The notes: generated by a model not told the origin, from the sequence alone. Numbered from the stretch's first letter, positions 17,055-26,026 are shown. The stretch is 64,000 bases of DNA from Lacrimispora sp. 210928-DFI.3.58 (GCF_020554865.1 NZ_JAJCIC010000011.1:55644-119643), one strand, 5' to 3'. A program made the numbers and translations.

Positions 17055-18511
17055 TCTCTGTTCTCCTGTTGTTTGCCTGATGTGCTGCTTCCGGTGCGCT
17101 GACTGCTTGACAGTACGCTATGATATTCCCGCAGCTGTTCCTCCTCCAGCACCACCTTCATGGCCCAGGCCGGAACCGCCTCATCGGAAAACATGCGCTC
17201 TATGAACACAAAGGCCGTATCATAGGGCGGGGCCTGCACCGGATAGATGCCCTTGCCGTCTGTAAAATAGATCAGCCCCTTCAAGCGGGAAATTTCCCTT
17301 GTTTTCAACAGCCCGTTTACATACTCAAAGGCAGGCCTGAAATCCGTTCCCCCGTATCCCCTGATCTCAAAAGACTCCATATAGGCCGCCAGTTCCTCTG
17401 CACAGGTGATCACCACATCGGACTGAACCTTATCGTCACACTGGATGATGCGGACATGGATCTTCTTAAAGTAGCTCTCTGACTCCGAAAGCACATCATA
17501 GGTCTCCTCCAGGAAACGCTGTATCAGCTCCCCGGAGCAGGACATGGAGGTGTCTACCACAATGGCAAATTCTTCAATGCGGCAGACCTCCTTTGATTCC
17601 AATGGCTCGATCAGAGGCATATTCCCATAGAGGGACAGACCATAGGTGTAAAAGCCATAATCAAAGGAATCTACATCCACCTGGAGTTCTTCCTTTATGA
17701 CCGCGAACTTCCGCAGGAACTGGCTGTAATCGTACCTTTCCCTGTTCTCCACCTGCAGGGAATCAAGAAGGCTCCCCTCCTCCTCCGATTCCTCTTTGGA
17801 GCCGGTCTCCATGCTGGTCTGCATTTTCTCCCGGTTGTCATTCCACTGGTTCTGGCGTCTCATGGCCTGCCTGGGGTCCTCCTCCTGCTCCCACAGGTCA
17901 TGGCTGTCCACCATAAATTCTGCCTGAAGCTGGCGCAGGCGCTTTTCTGCGGGCTTCATGTCCACAAGAGCGCGGTACACACGCTCAGCGGTCAGGGCCA
18001 GTACGGGCGGCGCACCGACCCGGCCTCCGTTTTTCTGTGCTGCTTCCACGTCTCTGCCGCCTTCCCCCTCTGCCAGCATCCTCCTGATGCGCAGATAGGT
18101 CTCTCTCCTCAAGGCGCTCCGGGGCACATGGATGCATTTCTGGTAAAGCCCGTCGATCACAGACTCCATGGCAATGTCGCAGGCCAGGTCCCAATATTCC
18201 TTATCCCTGCCCTTTCTCGTATACAGATGGCAGAACAGGCAGTGAAAAAGGATATGGAGGTATGCCCTGTTCACCAGCACGCGCCCCTTCTTATAAAGCC
18301 TTAAAAGATGCTCCGGCCCATAGTAGATCACTGCTCCGTCCGTGGCAAGCCCCTGCCGTCCCCAGTCCGCCTCAAAGCCAAGACTGCTTAAGGCCACATC
18401 CAGAAACCGCATATTCACATACAGCTCATTCCTTGCCTGGCAGAGGATCCTGGTGCACAGTGTCACCTCGTCCAGCTCTTCTAATTGTCTTTTCCTGGTG
18501 GGATCCGTCAT
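17051..18511 (-). CDS. VWA-domain partner of MoxR with degenerate zincin-like N-terminus
   Basis: Protein of 486 residues. The C-terminal third is a VWA-like domain with an intact MIDAS metal site: DTSMS at VVDTSMSCSGE, the Thr in GYGGTDFRPAFEYV, and TDGKG. The N-terminal region resembles the putative metallopeptidase domain that often precedes this VWA type. The expected HExxH is altered: the segment reads HILFHCLFCHLY, with Ile where the catalytic Glu would be, so peptidase activity is doubtful. A charged, acidic linker (~220-255) joins the parts. The ATG overlaps the DUF3783 stop by 4 bp and its own stop overlaps the MoxR start by 4 bp, so the three are translated together. Confidence 0.87.
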   Translation of the reverse strand: MTDPTRKRQLEELDEVTLCTRILCQARNELYVNMRFLDVALSSLGFEADWGRQGLATDGAVIYYGPEHLLRLYKKGRVLVNRAYLHILFHCLFCHLYTRKGRDKEYWDLACDIAMESVIDGLYQKCIHVPRSALRRETYLRIRRMLAEGEGGRDVEAAQKNGGRVGAPPVLALTAERVYRALVDMKPAEKRLRQLQAEFMVDSHDLWEQEEDPRQAMRRQNQWNDNREKMQTSMETGSKEESEEEGSLLDSLQVENRERYDYSQFLRKFAVIKEELQVDVDSFDYGFYTYGLSLYGNMPLIEPLESKEVCRIEEFAIVVDTSMSCSGELIQRFLEETYDVLSESESYFKKIHVRIIQCDDKVQSDVVITCAEELAAYMESFEIRGYGGTDFRPAFEYVNGLLKTREISRLKGLIYFTDGKGIYPVQAPPYDTAFVFIERMFSDEAVPAWAMKVVLEEEQLREYHSVLSSSQRTGSSTSGKQQENRE

Positions 18512-18921
18512 TGTTCCTTTCCTGCCGTCATGGTCTCATGTTCGCTTTTCAGCTCCTCATACAGGTGATAAAAGCTCCAGCCGCAGTTGTGCTCCGTCAG
18601 CACTGCCTTCAGCTCGATCTTCGGCACCCCGGCTTTTCTCAGGTTCATAAGAAGCTCATCCAAACGCCTGCCTGAAAATGATTTCAGCACCATTACCTGC
18701 TCCGGTATCACAGGAAGGGCCTCCCCGGAAGCCCCCTCTTTCTGCGCTTCAAATCCCGGAACCCCTGCCAGATAGCCCACCTGCTCCATCACCTGGTCCG
18801 GCGAAATATTCCTGATCCTGACTCCCATGCGCACGAGGACGCTTTTCATGAGAGCCACTGTCTTACGGTCATCTGCAGTGCCTGGATGATAGTATAATAC
18901 GGATTCTGCCAATTTAACCAT
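18508..18921 (-). CDS. DUF3783-like small protein, first gene of the MoxR/VWA operon
   Basis: Soluble protein of 137 residues. The C-terminal half (PEQVMVLKSFSGRRLDELLMNLRKAGVPKIELKAVLTEHNCGWSFYHLYEEL) resembles DUF3783, a small alpha/beta domain of unknown role common in Clostridia. The N-terminal half (YHPGTADDRKTVALMKSVLVRMGVRIRNISPDQVMEQVGYLAGVPGFE) may be a second copy or related fold. ATG at 18921 is preferred because AAGGAG lies 11 nt upstream; a TTG at 18930 would be too close. The link to MoxR/VWA is by 4-bp overlap with the next gene. Function unknown. Confidence 0.75.
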   Translation of the reverse strand: MVKLAESVLYYHPGTADDRKTVALMKSVLVRMGVRIRNISPDQVMEQVGYLAGVPGFEAQKEGASGEALPVIPEQVMVLKSFSGRRLDELLMNLRKAGVPKIELKAVLTEHNCGWSFYHLYEELKSEHETMTAGKEQ

Positions 18922-18950
18922 TTCTGCCAATACTCCTTCCCTGCCGTTTC

Positions 18951-19403
18951 TTATTTAAACAGCTCATTGGTGTCAAGCATCAATGTAAATGGACCGTCAT
19001 TTAACAGCTCCACCTTCATATCCGCTCCGAACCTGCCCTTTTCCACCACCGGCACGTGGCTTCTGCAGCGCTCCATAAAATGCTCATAGAGCATGTCCGC
19101 CTTCTGGGGGCTTCCGGCCTTAATGAAGCTGGGGCGGTTTCCCTTGCGGCAGTCTGCATAAAGGGTAAACTGGCTGATGACCAGCAGCTCTCCCTCCACA
19201 TCCGCCAGGGAAAGGTTTGTCTTCCCATTCTCATCCTCAAAAATCCGCAGCCTGCATATCTTGTCTGCCAGCTTATCCGCCAGCTCCTCTGTGTCATCCT
19301 CTGCCACTCCCAGAAGGATCATAAAGCCTTTTCCAATTTTCCCCAAAACCTCTCCATCCACAGTCACCTGTGCACGGGTCACTCTCTGCACCACTGCACG
19401 CAT
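18951..19403 (-). CDS. dtd: D-aminoacyl-tRNA deacylase
   Basis: Homodimeric proofreading enzyme that removes D-amino acids (and glycine mischarged on tRNA-Ala) from tRNA. The 150-residue length is exact for the family. Diagnostic motifs are [17 protein letters not shown] at the N-terminus, the [17 protein letters not shown] active-site strand, and [11 protein letters not shown] near the C-terminus, a variant of the usual NGPVT motif. It lies 29 bp before the DUF3783 gene and 79 bp after the GDPD gene, in the same direction, with a strong hairpin in the second gap. Confidence 0.95.
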   Translation of the reverse strand: MRAVVQRVTRAQVTVDGEVLGKIGKGFMILLGVAEDDTEELADKLADKICRLRIFEDENGKTNLSLADVEGELLVISQFTLYADCRKGNRPSFIKAGSPQKADMLYEHFMERCRSHVPVVEKGRFGADMKVELLNDGPFTLMLDTNELFK

Positions 19404-19446
19404 GTTCGTTTCCTCTCTTTGTCCTATTTTCTGTCGATTCTCCGCT

Positions 19447-19482
19447 GCGGTCCTGCAGCCCGTCCTCAGGCTGCAGGACCGC
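19447..19482 (-). other. Perfect 14-bp hairpin immediately after the GDPD stop
   Basis: GCGGTCCTGCAGCC (19447-19460) pairs perfectly with GGCTGCAGGACCGC (19469-19482) around an 8-base loop. It starts at the base after the GDPD stop codon. There is no T-run, so it is more likely an mRNA 3'-end stabiliser or processing site, or a weak terminator, than a classical terminator. Confidence 0.6.
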
Positions 19483-21285
19483 CTACCGCAGCATCATCCG
19501 CAAATATCCCAGCAGTCCTTCTGCGGCCTCCTGCTGATAAAGTATTGCCCTGGCTGCTGCCGGATAATCCGTGATCACATTATCCACTCCCAGGTGCTGG
19601 ATCCGCTCAAGCTCTGCCTTTCTGTTGACCGTCCATACATGGACAGCCTTGCCGTATTCATGGGCGGCCTCCACCAGGCTTCTCGTCACAAAGCTGGAAC
19701 GGATGCTGATAAAGTCCGCATACTCCTCCTCATAACAGCGTCCATACACTGCCGACAGGATCTGGCCTGTCTTGATGTCAGGGTCTGCCTCCTTCACACG
19801 CTTCAAATAAGAAAGGCTGACAGAGGTGAGCACACACTGCTCCTCCATGTCCTGCTCCTTTACCAGCTGTACCACCTGCTCCGGCAGACTGGAGGACTTT
19901 CCCATATCCTTGAGCTCAATGTTGAGCTTCATCCGCCCCTTGCAGGCTTCCAGCGCCTGCTCCAAGGTGGGTATCCGCTCCCCTTTGTAGGCTTTGGAAA
20001 AGTAGCTCCCCACATCCAGCTCCTTTGCCTCCTCCCAGGTCATATCCTGCAGGCGGCGGCTCACCCCTGCCACGCGTTTCAGATCCAGATCATGGCAGAG
20101 CACCACTACGCCGTCCGACGTCACCTGGACATCGATCTCGCTGTAATCCGCCATCTCCTCCATGGCCCGCTCCAGAGCCGCCATGGTATTCTCCGGAGCC
20201 ATCTGAGAGCTTCCACGGTGAGCCGTGATCTCCGTATATCCCAGGCCGGACCAGTCAAAGGCCGGGCCATTATAGGCCATATCAAAGATCATAAAGGCGC
20301 TGACTCCCATAAGGGCTCCCGTCACTCCCAGGAACAGGTTCCGCTTCACATGCTCCACGGCTCCCTCTCCGATTTCCTGAGAAAGCCAGGAGGCCTCCTC
20401 TCCTGCAAACCGGACATAGACCACTGTAAGGGCCCCAAAATCCAGAACTGCTGCCAGCAAAGAACCGATAAACAGCAAAGCCAGTTCCATTTTCGTACCT
20501 ACAATGGAGAGAACAGCCACTGCGGCATAGCTGTCCACAAATATAGTCACCAGTATAGCAGAGATTATTGTAATTGCAACATAAACTATCACCAGAGCTC
20601 CGATGAGGAGCAGGTTTACCGCCATCAAAAGGGCTACTGCCTTCCTCTTCTGCTCTTTTATCAGCATCCGGCTTCTTCGGGCCCCCTGGCGAAAGGGCAG
20701 CTGCTCCTCCATACAGAAAAACAGCACCATCATGGCAGGAAAGCCTGCCAGGATCATCACGACCGCCAGAAACGCAAGCCCTGCCACTGCCGGCGGTGTC
20801 CGAAGTATTTCATACATAACAAAATCGAACGGCCTCACCCTTGTAAGGATCCGTAAAAGGATAAAGCTGTTCATCATAAGGTAATTTGCCAATGCCAGGG
20901 GAAGCAGCTGCCAGTTTTTCTTTCTCCACTGCCCTGCCCCTCTTGCCAGGGCTCCCTTTAATATGGACAGCTGATCCACCTTTTCAAGCCCCACAGAGGC
21001 CTTATAGACCGCAAGATGGGCTCCTGCCTCCAAAAGCACCATCACTGCTGCCAGGCCAAGGGCTGCCAGAGCACAGATAACTGTAAATGGGCGCAGCAGA
21101 AAGGCCCTCATATTGCCCATAGTCAGGTAGCTATATCCTGCCTCCTGCAGAGAGAGCCTTAACAGCCGGTTTACCAGCCTAATATAGAATATACCTGCTA
21201 CCAGCCGGTATACTGCCAGAAATATCACCAGCTGGCGCAGGTTCACTTTTATTACCTTATCTGTCTGTTTTATATATTGCTTCAC
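19483..21285 (-). CDS. Membrane-bound glycerophosphodiester phosphodiesterase
   Basis: Protein of 600 residues. The first ~340 residues form a membrane domain with about seven to eight hydrophobic segments (glycerophosphoryl-diester phosphodiesterase membrane region). The last ~240 residues are the GDPD catalytic TIM barrel: [20 protein letters not shown] carries catalytic His and Glu, [17 protein letters not shown] carries the metal-binding Glu/Asp and second His, and LNIELKD supplies another Glu. It probably cleaves glycerophosphodiesters or lipoteichoic-acid-type polymers at the membrane. The ATG overlaps the alarmone synthetase stop by 4 bp, so the two are translationally coupled. Confidence 0.93.
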   Translation of the reverse strand: MKQYIKQTDKVIKVNLRQLVIFLAVYRLVAGIFYIRLVNRLLRLSLQEAGYSYLTMGNMRAFLLRPFTVICALAALGLAAVMVLLEAGAHLAVYKASVGLEKVDQLSILKGALARGAGQWRKKNWQLLPLALANYLMMNSFILLRILTRVRPFDFVMYEILRTPPAVAGLAFLAVVMILAGFPAMMVLFFCMEEQLPFRQGARRSRMLIKEQKRKAVALLMAVNLLLIGALVIVYVAITIISAILVTIFVDSYAAVAVLSIVGTKMELALLFIGSLLAAVLDFGALTVVYVRFAGEEASWLSQEIGEGAVEHVKRNLFLGVTGALMGVSAFMIFDMAYNGPAFDWSGLGYTEITAHRGSSQMAPENTMAALERAMEEMADYSEIDVQVTSDGVVVLCHDLDLKRVAGVSRRLQDMTWEEAKELDVGSYFSKAYKGERIPTLEQALEACKGRMKLNIELKDMGKSSSLPEQVVQLVKEQDMEEQCVLTSVSLSYLKRVKEADPDIKTGQILSAVYGRCYEEEYADFISIRSSFVTRSLVEAAHEYGKAVHVWTVNRKAELERIQHLGVDNVITDYPAAARAILYQQEAAEGLLGYLRMMLR

Positions 21286-21959
21286 TGCTGTTCTTCCAGA
21301 TTCCCGTTCTCTCTGTCCTTTGGATGCTCTTTGGCAAATGCCGTGATAGCCTCGTTAAGGGAGAACATTTTCCCGTCCAGCATGTTTACCATGTCTGCAC
21401 AGTCCTTTAACTCCTTTAACAGGTTCTCAGGCGCATTCCCTTCAAACTTGTATGCGATCTTGTGCTCCAGACTCGCCCAGAAATCCATGGCAACCGACCG
21501 TATCTGCACCTCCACCTTTGTCTCCACAGGCCCGTCTGACAGGTACACCGGAAGAGTGATGACCATATGGTAGCTCTTGTAGCCATTGGGCTTCGGGTGC
21601 TTGATGTAATCCTTCACATGAAGCACCGTCACATCCCCCTGGCTGGCTAACATATCTGCGATCTGATAGATATCCGAGGTAAAGGAGCAGATGATGCGGA
21701 TACCTGCAATATCGCTCAGATGCTCCATCATATTGTCTATGGTTACCTCGTATCCGTCCTTTTTCAGCTTCTTTACAATGCTGTCAGCTGTCTTTAATCT
21801 TGATTTGATATGCTCGATCGGGTTGTAGTCATAGCGGCTCACAAACTCGTTGTTCAGTATCTCGATCTTCGTGTTGATCTTTTTTAGTGCGGAATCATAT
21901 AAAAACATCACCGAACGCCATTGGTCTACCTGGTCGTCCGGTTTCGGGATATTGGTCAT
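21282..21959 (-). CDS. Small alarmone (p)ppGpp synthetase, RelA/SpoT synthetase domain only
   Basis: Soluble 225-residue enzyme that transfers pyrophosphate from ATP to GDP/GTP. Synthetase motifs are visible: SRLKTADSIVKKLKK, SDIAGIRIICSFTSDIY, the G-loop-like DYIKHPKPNGYKSYH, and EVQIRSVAMDFWASLEHKI. There is no HD hydrolase, TGS or ACT domain, so it is a YjbM/YwaC-type small alarmone synthetase. ATG at 21959 follows AGAGGAGGGATAGGA; the frame upstream to 22019 lies in a dispersed repeat and is not used. It overlaps the GDPD gene by 4 bp. Confidence 0.93.
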   Translation of the reverse strand: MTNIPKPDDQVDQWRSVMFLYDSALKKINTKIEILNNEFVSRYDYNPIEHIKSRLKTADSIVKKLKKDGYEVTIDNMMEHLSDIAGIRIICSFTSDIYQIADMLASQGDVTVLHVKDYIKHPKPNGYKSYHMVITLPVYLSDGPVETKVEVQIRSVAMDFWASLEHKIAYKFEGNAPENLLKELKDCADMVNMLDGKMFSLNEAITAFAKEHPKDRENGNLEEQQ

Positions 21960-21992
21960 TCCTATCCCTCCTCTGTCATTAATCTTACCACA

Positions 21993-22097
21993 AAAGTCCT
22001 GCCGCCAGGCAGGCGGCATGTATTCAGGTATGCCAAATGTGCCCGCCAGACTTTCGCGGTATAGTGGAGCGTCCGCCAGCCGGGCGCATGCAGGTTT
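21993..22097. repeat. Dispersed structured repeat, copy 1
   Basis: About 105 bp that reappear at 63755-63858 with roughly 90% identity by eye and one 1-bp indel. Its ends are complementary (AAAgtCCTGC with GCAGGTTT). It contains TGCCGCC/GGCGGCA near one end and a long-range stem (TGTGCCCG with CGGGCGCA). It starts against the stop codon of the S1-domain gene and fills the gap before the alarmone synthetase gene. It is not part of a gene. Confidence 0.85.
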
Positions 22098-22854
22098 AGA
22101 ATTTAAGCCCCTTTAACAGGTCGCCCAGGCCGGTGGAAACAGTACCTGTCTCCTTGTAGTCAAAGGTCTCATGCTCTTCCTTATCAGCCTGCTGCTCTGC
22201 CAGCACCTTCATGCTGAGGCTTAACTTTCCATTCTCCGCAGAGAGGATCTTTACCTTGACTGTCTGGCCTTCCTGGAGCACAACGCCCGGATGCTTGATG
22301 CGCTGTGTGCTGATCTGGGAAATGTGCAGCAGCCCGTCCACGCCCTCGGCCAGCTTGATAAATGCGCCGTAGGTCTTGATGCTGTCAACGGTTCCCTCCA
22401 CAACGTCTCCTGCCTTAAACTGGGCAAGGCGTTCCTTCTTTAAGGCCTCTTTCTTCGCGCGCTCCACCTCGCGGCCGGACAGCACCAGTCTCTTCTTCTC
22501 AGGATCAACTGTGATGATATATGTCTCCACATGCTTGCCCTGCCAGTCCTCCAGCATCTCCACATACTCAGTGGAAAGCTGGGATGCGGGTATAAATGCA
22601 CGTACCTCATCCACATAGGCAACCACGCCGCCCTTTACTGCCTCAGAGATCTTCACCTTGACGATCTCCTTTTCCTCCATCATCCTGGCAAACTCTGCCC
22701 ACTTTGCGCCGTCTCCGCTTTCGTCCTCTGCGGCCTCGATACGGTCTCTGTTCAGAGTTGCATAGGATGCCTCCAGCTCTGCAGCATAGTCCTCCATGGT
22801 CTCTACAGGCGCCTCTACTGCTTCCTCTAACTCCTTGTTCATCTCTTCGCTCAT
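22096..22854 (-). CDS. S1-domain RNA-binding protein (ribosomal protein S1-like)
   Basis: Protein of 252 residues. After an acidic N-terminus it has two S1 (OB-fold) domains at about residues 60-135 (KEIVKVKISEAVKGGVVAYVDEVRAFIPASQLS) and 150-220 (GDVVEGTVDSIKTYGAFIKLAEGVDGLLHISQIS...QTVKVKILSAENGKLSLSMK). The second is closest to canonical S1. In Clostridia such short S1 proteins are annotated as S1 homologues and are thought to bind mRNA or ribosomes. ATG at 22854 follows GTGAGGAGAGCATT. A TGCTATAAT extended -10 (22904-22912, minus strand) lies about 50 bp upstream, and no terminator separates it from the alarmone synthetase gene except the repeat. Confidence 0.88.
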   Translation of the reverse strand: MSEEMNKELEEAVEAPVETMEDYAAELEASYATLNRDRIEAAEDESGDGAKWAEFARMMEEKEIVKVKISEAVKGGVVAYVDEVRAFIPASQLSTEYVEMLEDWQGKHVETYIITVDPEKKRLVLSGREVERAKKEALKKERLAQFKAGDVVEGTVDSIKTYGAFIKLAEGVDGLLHISQISTQRIKHPGVVLQEGQTVKVKILSAENGKLSLSMKVLAEQQADKEEHETFDYKETGTVSTGLGDLLKGLKF

Positions 22855-23045
22855 AATGCTCTCCTCACCTTCCATATACTATAGTGAATTACTATTCCTC
22901 TACATTATAGCAAGAATGCACCCGATATTTCCATAGTTTTTTGTTAAAAATTATTCAAATTTTTTCTTCTTTCCAGTCCGTAAAAAATGTGATATGATGC
23001 ATTCAGCATAAGAACGTTTTTATTTTATGAAAGGACCTGCTTTTT

Positions 23046-23810
23046 ATGATAGATTTGCTGGATCTGCACACTCACTCCATTGCCAGCGGCCATGCCTACA
23101 ATACACTCTACGAGATGGCCCGGTCTGCTTCTGAAAAGGGGCTGCGCCTTTACGGCTGTTCCGAACATGCCCCTGCCATGCCGGGAACCTGCCATCTCTA
23201 CTATTTTTCCAACCTAAAGGTCGTCCCCAGGATCCTTTACGGCATTCCCGTTATGATGGGAGCGGAACTCAACATCACTGACTTTGAGGGTTCTGTGGAC
23301 CTGGATGACAAGATGATACGCAAGCTGGACTATGCCATTGCCAGCATCCATATCCAGTGCATTGCCCGCGGTACGATTTCCGACTATACCAGGGCATACG
23401 TAAAGGCGATAGAAAACCCTGATATCCAGATCATCGGCCATCCGGATGATTCCCGCCTGCCTGTTGACTATGATACCCTGGCAGCGGCGGCAAAGGAGCA
23501 CCACACCCTTTTGGAGGTCAACACAAGCTCCCTGTCCTCTGTCAGCGTCCGCGTGGGAGCAAGGGAAAACTACGAAAAAATGCTGGAGCGCTGCATCCAT
23601 TACGGCACCTCCATTATCATCAACAGCGATGCCCATGTGGAAGCGGATGTGGGCAACCACAGGGCTGCCCATGAACTCCTTAACGCCACGGATTTTCCGG
23701 AGGAGCTGGTGGTAAATACCTCCTTTGAAAAAGCGGCTGCCTTCCTGCCAAAGCTTAAGGAGCGTCTTCTTAAGGAACCGGAGGCCTTTTTGCAGGGGGC
23801 ACAGAGATGA
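23046..23810 (+). CDS. PHP-domain phosphatase, YcdX type
   Basis: Metal-dependent phosphoesterase of 254 residues. It begins with the PHP motif DLHTHSIASGHAYNT (paired His ligands), continues with YGCSEHAPAM and GAELNITDFEG, and ends with IGHPDDSRLPVDY, LLEVNTSSLS and INSDAHVEADVGNH, which supply the other metal ligands. The three-metal site is therefore complete. Homologues dephosphorylate small substrates; the substrate here is unknown. The TGA stop overlaps the ATG of the LysR gene by 4 bp. The start follows GAAAGGACCTGCTTTTT. Confidence 0.92.
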   Translation: MIDLLDLHTHSIASGHAYNTLYEMARSASEKGLRLYGCSEHAPAMPGTCHLYYFSNLKVVPRILYGIPVMMGAELNITDFEGSVDLDDKMIRKLDYAIASIHIQCIARGTISDYTRAYVKAIENPDIQIIGHPDDSRLPVDYDTLAAAAKEHHTLLEVNTSSLSSVSVRVGARENYEKMLERCIHYGTSIIINSDAHVEADVGNHRAAHELLNATDFPEELVVNTSFEKAAAFLPKLKERLLKEPEAFLQGAQR

Positions 23811-24775
23811 TCAACTTTTTGAACATGGAATATTTCCTGGTGGCTGCGGAGGAACTCAACTTTACCAAGGCCGCCAAAAGGCTCTATATTTCCCAGCAGT
23901 CCCTGAGCAACCATATTTCCAACCTGGAAAAGGAATTTAATGTGGTGCTTTTCAACAGGACCTCTCCCCTGACCCTGACCTATGCGGGACAGGCTCTAAA
24001 GGCCAGGGCCAGGGAGCTTTTAGACCTCCGGGATGAGACCTATAAGGAGATCGGGGATATCAAGGATTTCACTACAGGGCAGCTGTCCATCGGCGTATCC
24101 CACACCAGGGGGCGCGTTATCCTTCCTGAGATCCTGCCAATCTACCAGTCACAGTTTCCCGGCATTGAGCTGCGCCTGGTGGAGGGCAAATCCAGCGCCC
24201 TGGCCTCTGACCTGCTCCACGGCAACATTGACCTGATGATCGATCTTCTTCCCTTTACTGCAGAAAATGTGGAGACCGTGCCCATCTGCCAGGAGGAGAT
24301 CCTCCTCGTGGTCCCGGATGAGGTCCTAAGCAAGGCATATCCCGGCAGGCTGGATGAGATCAAAAATAAGCTGTCTGCTTCCGTGGATATCCGCCTTTTA
24401 GAGGAATGCCCTTTTGTGCTCTTAAATAAAGGAAACCGCGTGCGCACCATCGCAGATGAGATCTTTGAGGATGCCCAGATATCTCCCCGCATTGTGCTGG
24501 AGACAGAGAACATTGAGACGGCCCTGGCCTTAAGCGGCAAAGGGATGGGGATCACCTTTTATCCCAAAATGTTCATGTCCCAGGAGCACCCCTCCCATAC
24601 CTACAAAACCATCATGATGGAGCATTATCACCTGAACCTGTATTCCCTCAACTACTCCAGGGTTCACGGCATTCTGGGCATTGGCTACCACAAGGGACGC
24701 TATATGTCACGTGCTACCCATGAATTTATACGGATCGCACTGGAGCGGATTCCCTACGCCACATCGGCAGAATAG
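23807..24775 (+). CDS. LysR-family transcriptional regulator
   Basis: Typical LysR protein of 322 residues. The N-terminal winged helix-turn-helix (MEYFLVAAEELNFTKAAKRLYISQQSLSNHISNLEKEFNVVLFNR) is followed by a periplasmic-binding-protein-like sensor domain from residue ~95 (GQLSIGVSHTRGRVILPEILPIYQSQFPGIELRLVEG). It overlaps the PHP phosphatase gene by 4 bp, an unusual co-directional arrangement for a LysR regulator that suggests it responds to the phosphatase pathway or is simply co-expressed. No target promoter is obvious nearby. Confidence 0.93.
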   Translation: MINFLNMEYFLVAAEELNFTKAAKRLYISQQSLSNHISNLEKEFNVVLFNRTSPLTLTYAGQALKARARELLDLRDETYKEIGDIKDFTTGQLSIGVSHTRGRVILPEILPIYQSQFPGIELRLVEGKSSALASDLLHGNIDLMIDLLPFTAENVETVPICQEEILLVVPDEVLSKAYPGRLDEIKNKLSASVDIRLLEECPFVLLNKGNRVRTIADEIFEDAQISPRIVLETENIETALALSGKGMGITFYPKMFMSQEHPSHTYKTIMMEHYHLNLYSLNYSRVHGILGIGYHKGRYMSRATHEFIRIALERIPYATSAE

Positions 24776-24827
24776 CGGGAATGCCTGAGTCACGGCACAA
24801 AATGCAAAAACTCAAGCGAGAATGACC

Positions 24828-24882
24828 TTGACACATCTCCCTCTTTCTGGTATTATAAAATAGTAACTATTATTGTTATTAT
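24828..24882 (+). promoter_or_regulatory. Promoter and operator of the Fur/PerR-like gene
   Basis: TTGACA (24828-24833), 17 bp, TATTAT (24851-24856) forms a good sigma-A promoter. An A/T-rich operator-like stretch (AGTAACTATTATTGTTATT, from 24862) lies across the predicted start. It shares ACTATTATT with the operators of both rubrerythrin genes downstream, which suggests autoregulation by the encoded repressor. Confidence 0.75.
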
Positions 24883-24902
24883 ATTTTCAAGAAGGAGATG
24901 CT

Positions 24903-25328
24903 ATGAAAGTTCTAAAGTATAGCCGTCAGAGGGAATCCATCAAAGCCAGTCTGATGAGCCGCCATGACCATCCTACGGCAGACGCCCTATACGCCAGCAT
25001 CCGCGAAGAATTTCCCAATATCAGCCTTGGAACTGTGTACCGCAATTTAAACCTGCTGGTTGAGACAGGGGAGATCAAAAAGGTGAACTGCGGTGACGGG
25101 GCTGACCACTTTGACGGTAATGTAAGTGAGCATTATCATTTTGTGTGCAGGGAATGCCGCCAGATCTATGACATGGTCATGGACAATCTCAACACCCTGA
25201 GTCATTTGGACAGCACTGCCCAGGAGTATGCCCCCGGCATTATTGACAGCCACTCTGTTCTGTTTTATGGAACATGTAAAAATTGTCTCGAAAAAAATAA
25301 AGAGAAAGGTATTGACAAACCTGCATAA
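24903..25328 (+). CDS. Fur-family metalloregulator, probably PerR-like
   Basis: Dimeric metal-dependent repressor of 141 residues. The N-terminal winged helix covers YSRQRESIKASLMSRHDHPTADALYASIREEFPNISLGTVYRNLNLLVE. The C-terminal domain has HFDGNVSEHYHFVCRECRQIYDM and the second Cys pair YGTCKNCLEKN, together a Cys4 structural zinc site. The sequence HDHPTADALY and the adjacent rubrerythrins point to a peroxide-responsive PerR-type rather than an iron-uptake Fur. ATG at 24903 follows AAGGAGATGCT; a TTG at 24873 is not used. The promoter of the first rubrerythrin begins inside the end of this gene. Confidence 0.9.
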   Translation: MKVLKYSRQRESIKASLMSRHDHPTADALYASIREEFPNISLGTVYRNLNLLVETGEIKKVNCGDGADHFDGNVSEHYHFVCRECRQIYDMVMDNLNTLSHLDSTAQEYAPGIIDSHSVLFYGTCKNCLEKNKEKGIDKPA

Positions 25329-25368
25329 ATCATTTATATTGATATCAGTAATAATTACTATTATTACT
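25312..25368 (+). promoter_or_regulatory. Promoter and PerR-type operator of the first rubrerythrin gene
   Basis: TTGACA (25312-25317), exactly 17 bp, TATATT (25335-25340). Directly at the expected start lies a perfect inverted repeat AGTAATAAT (25347-25355), TACT, ATTATTACT (25360-25368). Almost the same 22 bp with the same spacing precede the second rubrerythrin gene. Promoter and operator are placed for repression by the Fur/PerR-like protein. Confidence 0.85.
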
Positions 25369-25444
25369 CAGATAAAAACATTAGGCCCCGGCCCTTCTGC
25401 CGGGCCGTAACTAAAATAAATCAAAGAAAAGGAGAATATTCACT

Positions 25445-25987
25445 ATGAAAAAATGGGTATGTACAGTATGCGGTTATGTTTATGAGGGAGAGCAGGCACC
25501 TGAGAAATGTCCACAGTGCGGAGTTCCCGCTTCTAAGTTCAAAGAGATGGATGCACAGCTTGGCTGGGCATGTGAGCATGAGGTAGGCGTTGCTCAGGGA
25601 TGCCCGGAGGATATCATGGCTGACCTGCGCGCTAACTTTGAGGGCGAGTGCTCTGAGGTTGGTATGTATCTGGCTATGTCCAGAGTAGCTCACAGAGAGG
25701 GCTATCCGGAGATCGGCCTTTACTGGGAGAAGGCAGCTTATGAGGAAGCTGAGCATGCAGCAAAGTTTGCTGAGCTGTTAGGCGAGGTTGTTACTCCTTC
25801 CACCAAGAAGAACCTGGAGATGAGAGTAGAGGCTGAGAACGGCGCTACCGCCGGCAAGTTCGACCTGGCTAAGAGAGCAAAGGCTCTGAACCTGGATGCA
25901 ATCCATGACACTGTTCATGAGATGGCTAAGGACGAGGCTAGACATGGCCGTGCATTCGAGGGTCTGTTAAAGAGATACTTCGGCTAA
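25445..25987 (+). CDS. rbr: Rubrerythrin with N-terminal rubredoxin domain (reverse rubrerythrin)
   Basis: Non-heme iron peroxidase of 180 residues that reduces H2O2 to water in anaerobes. The rubredoxin domain comes first ([12 protein letters not shown]...EKCPQCGVP, four Cys), followed by the four-helix ferritin-like diiron domain with Glu/His ligands in [31 protein letters not shown] and [14 protein letters not shown]. The reversed domain order compared with classical rubrerythrin defines the reverse type. It has its own promoter with a PerR-type operator and a terminator, so it is a single-gene unit. AAAGGAGAATATTCACT precedes the ATG. Confidence 0.96.
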   Translation: MKKWVCTVCGYVYEGEQAPEKCPQCGVPASKFKEMDAQLGWACEHEVGVAQGCPEDIMADLRANFEGECSEVGMYLAMSRVAHREGYPEIGLYWEKAAYEEAEHAAKFAELLGEVVTPSTKKNLEMRVEAENGATAGKFDLAKRAKALNLDAIHDTVHEMAKDEARHGRAFEGLLKRYFG

Positions 25988-26026
25988 TATCCGATTACAG
26001 CATTAACGCAACGGCATAAATACACT

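Noticed and set aside
19177-20856. Long plus-strand open frame opposite the GDPD gene
   Set aside because: Its product is His/Ser/Cys-rich without domains, and the minus frame encodes a complete GDPD with catalytic motifs. It is a shadow frame.
21960-22019. Upstream start of the alarmone synthetase
   Set aside because: Those codons lie in and next to the dispersed repeat. AGAGGAGGGATAGGA precedes the ATG at 21959.
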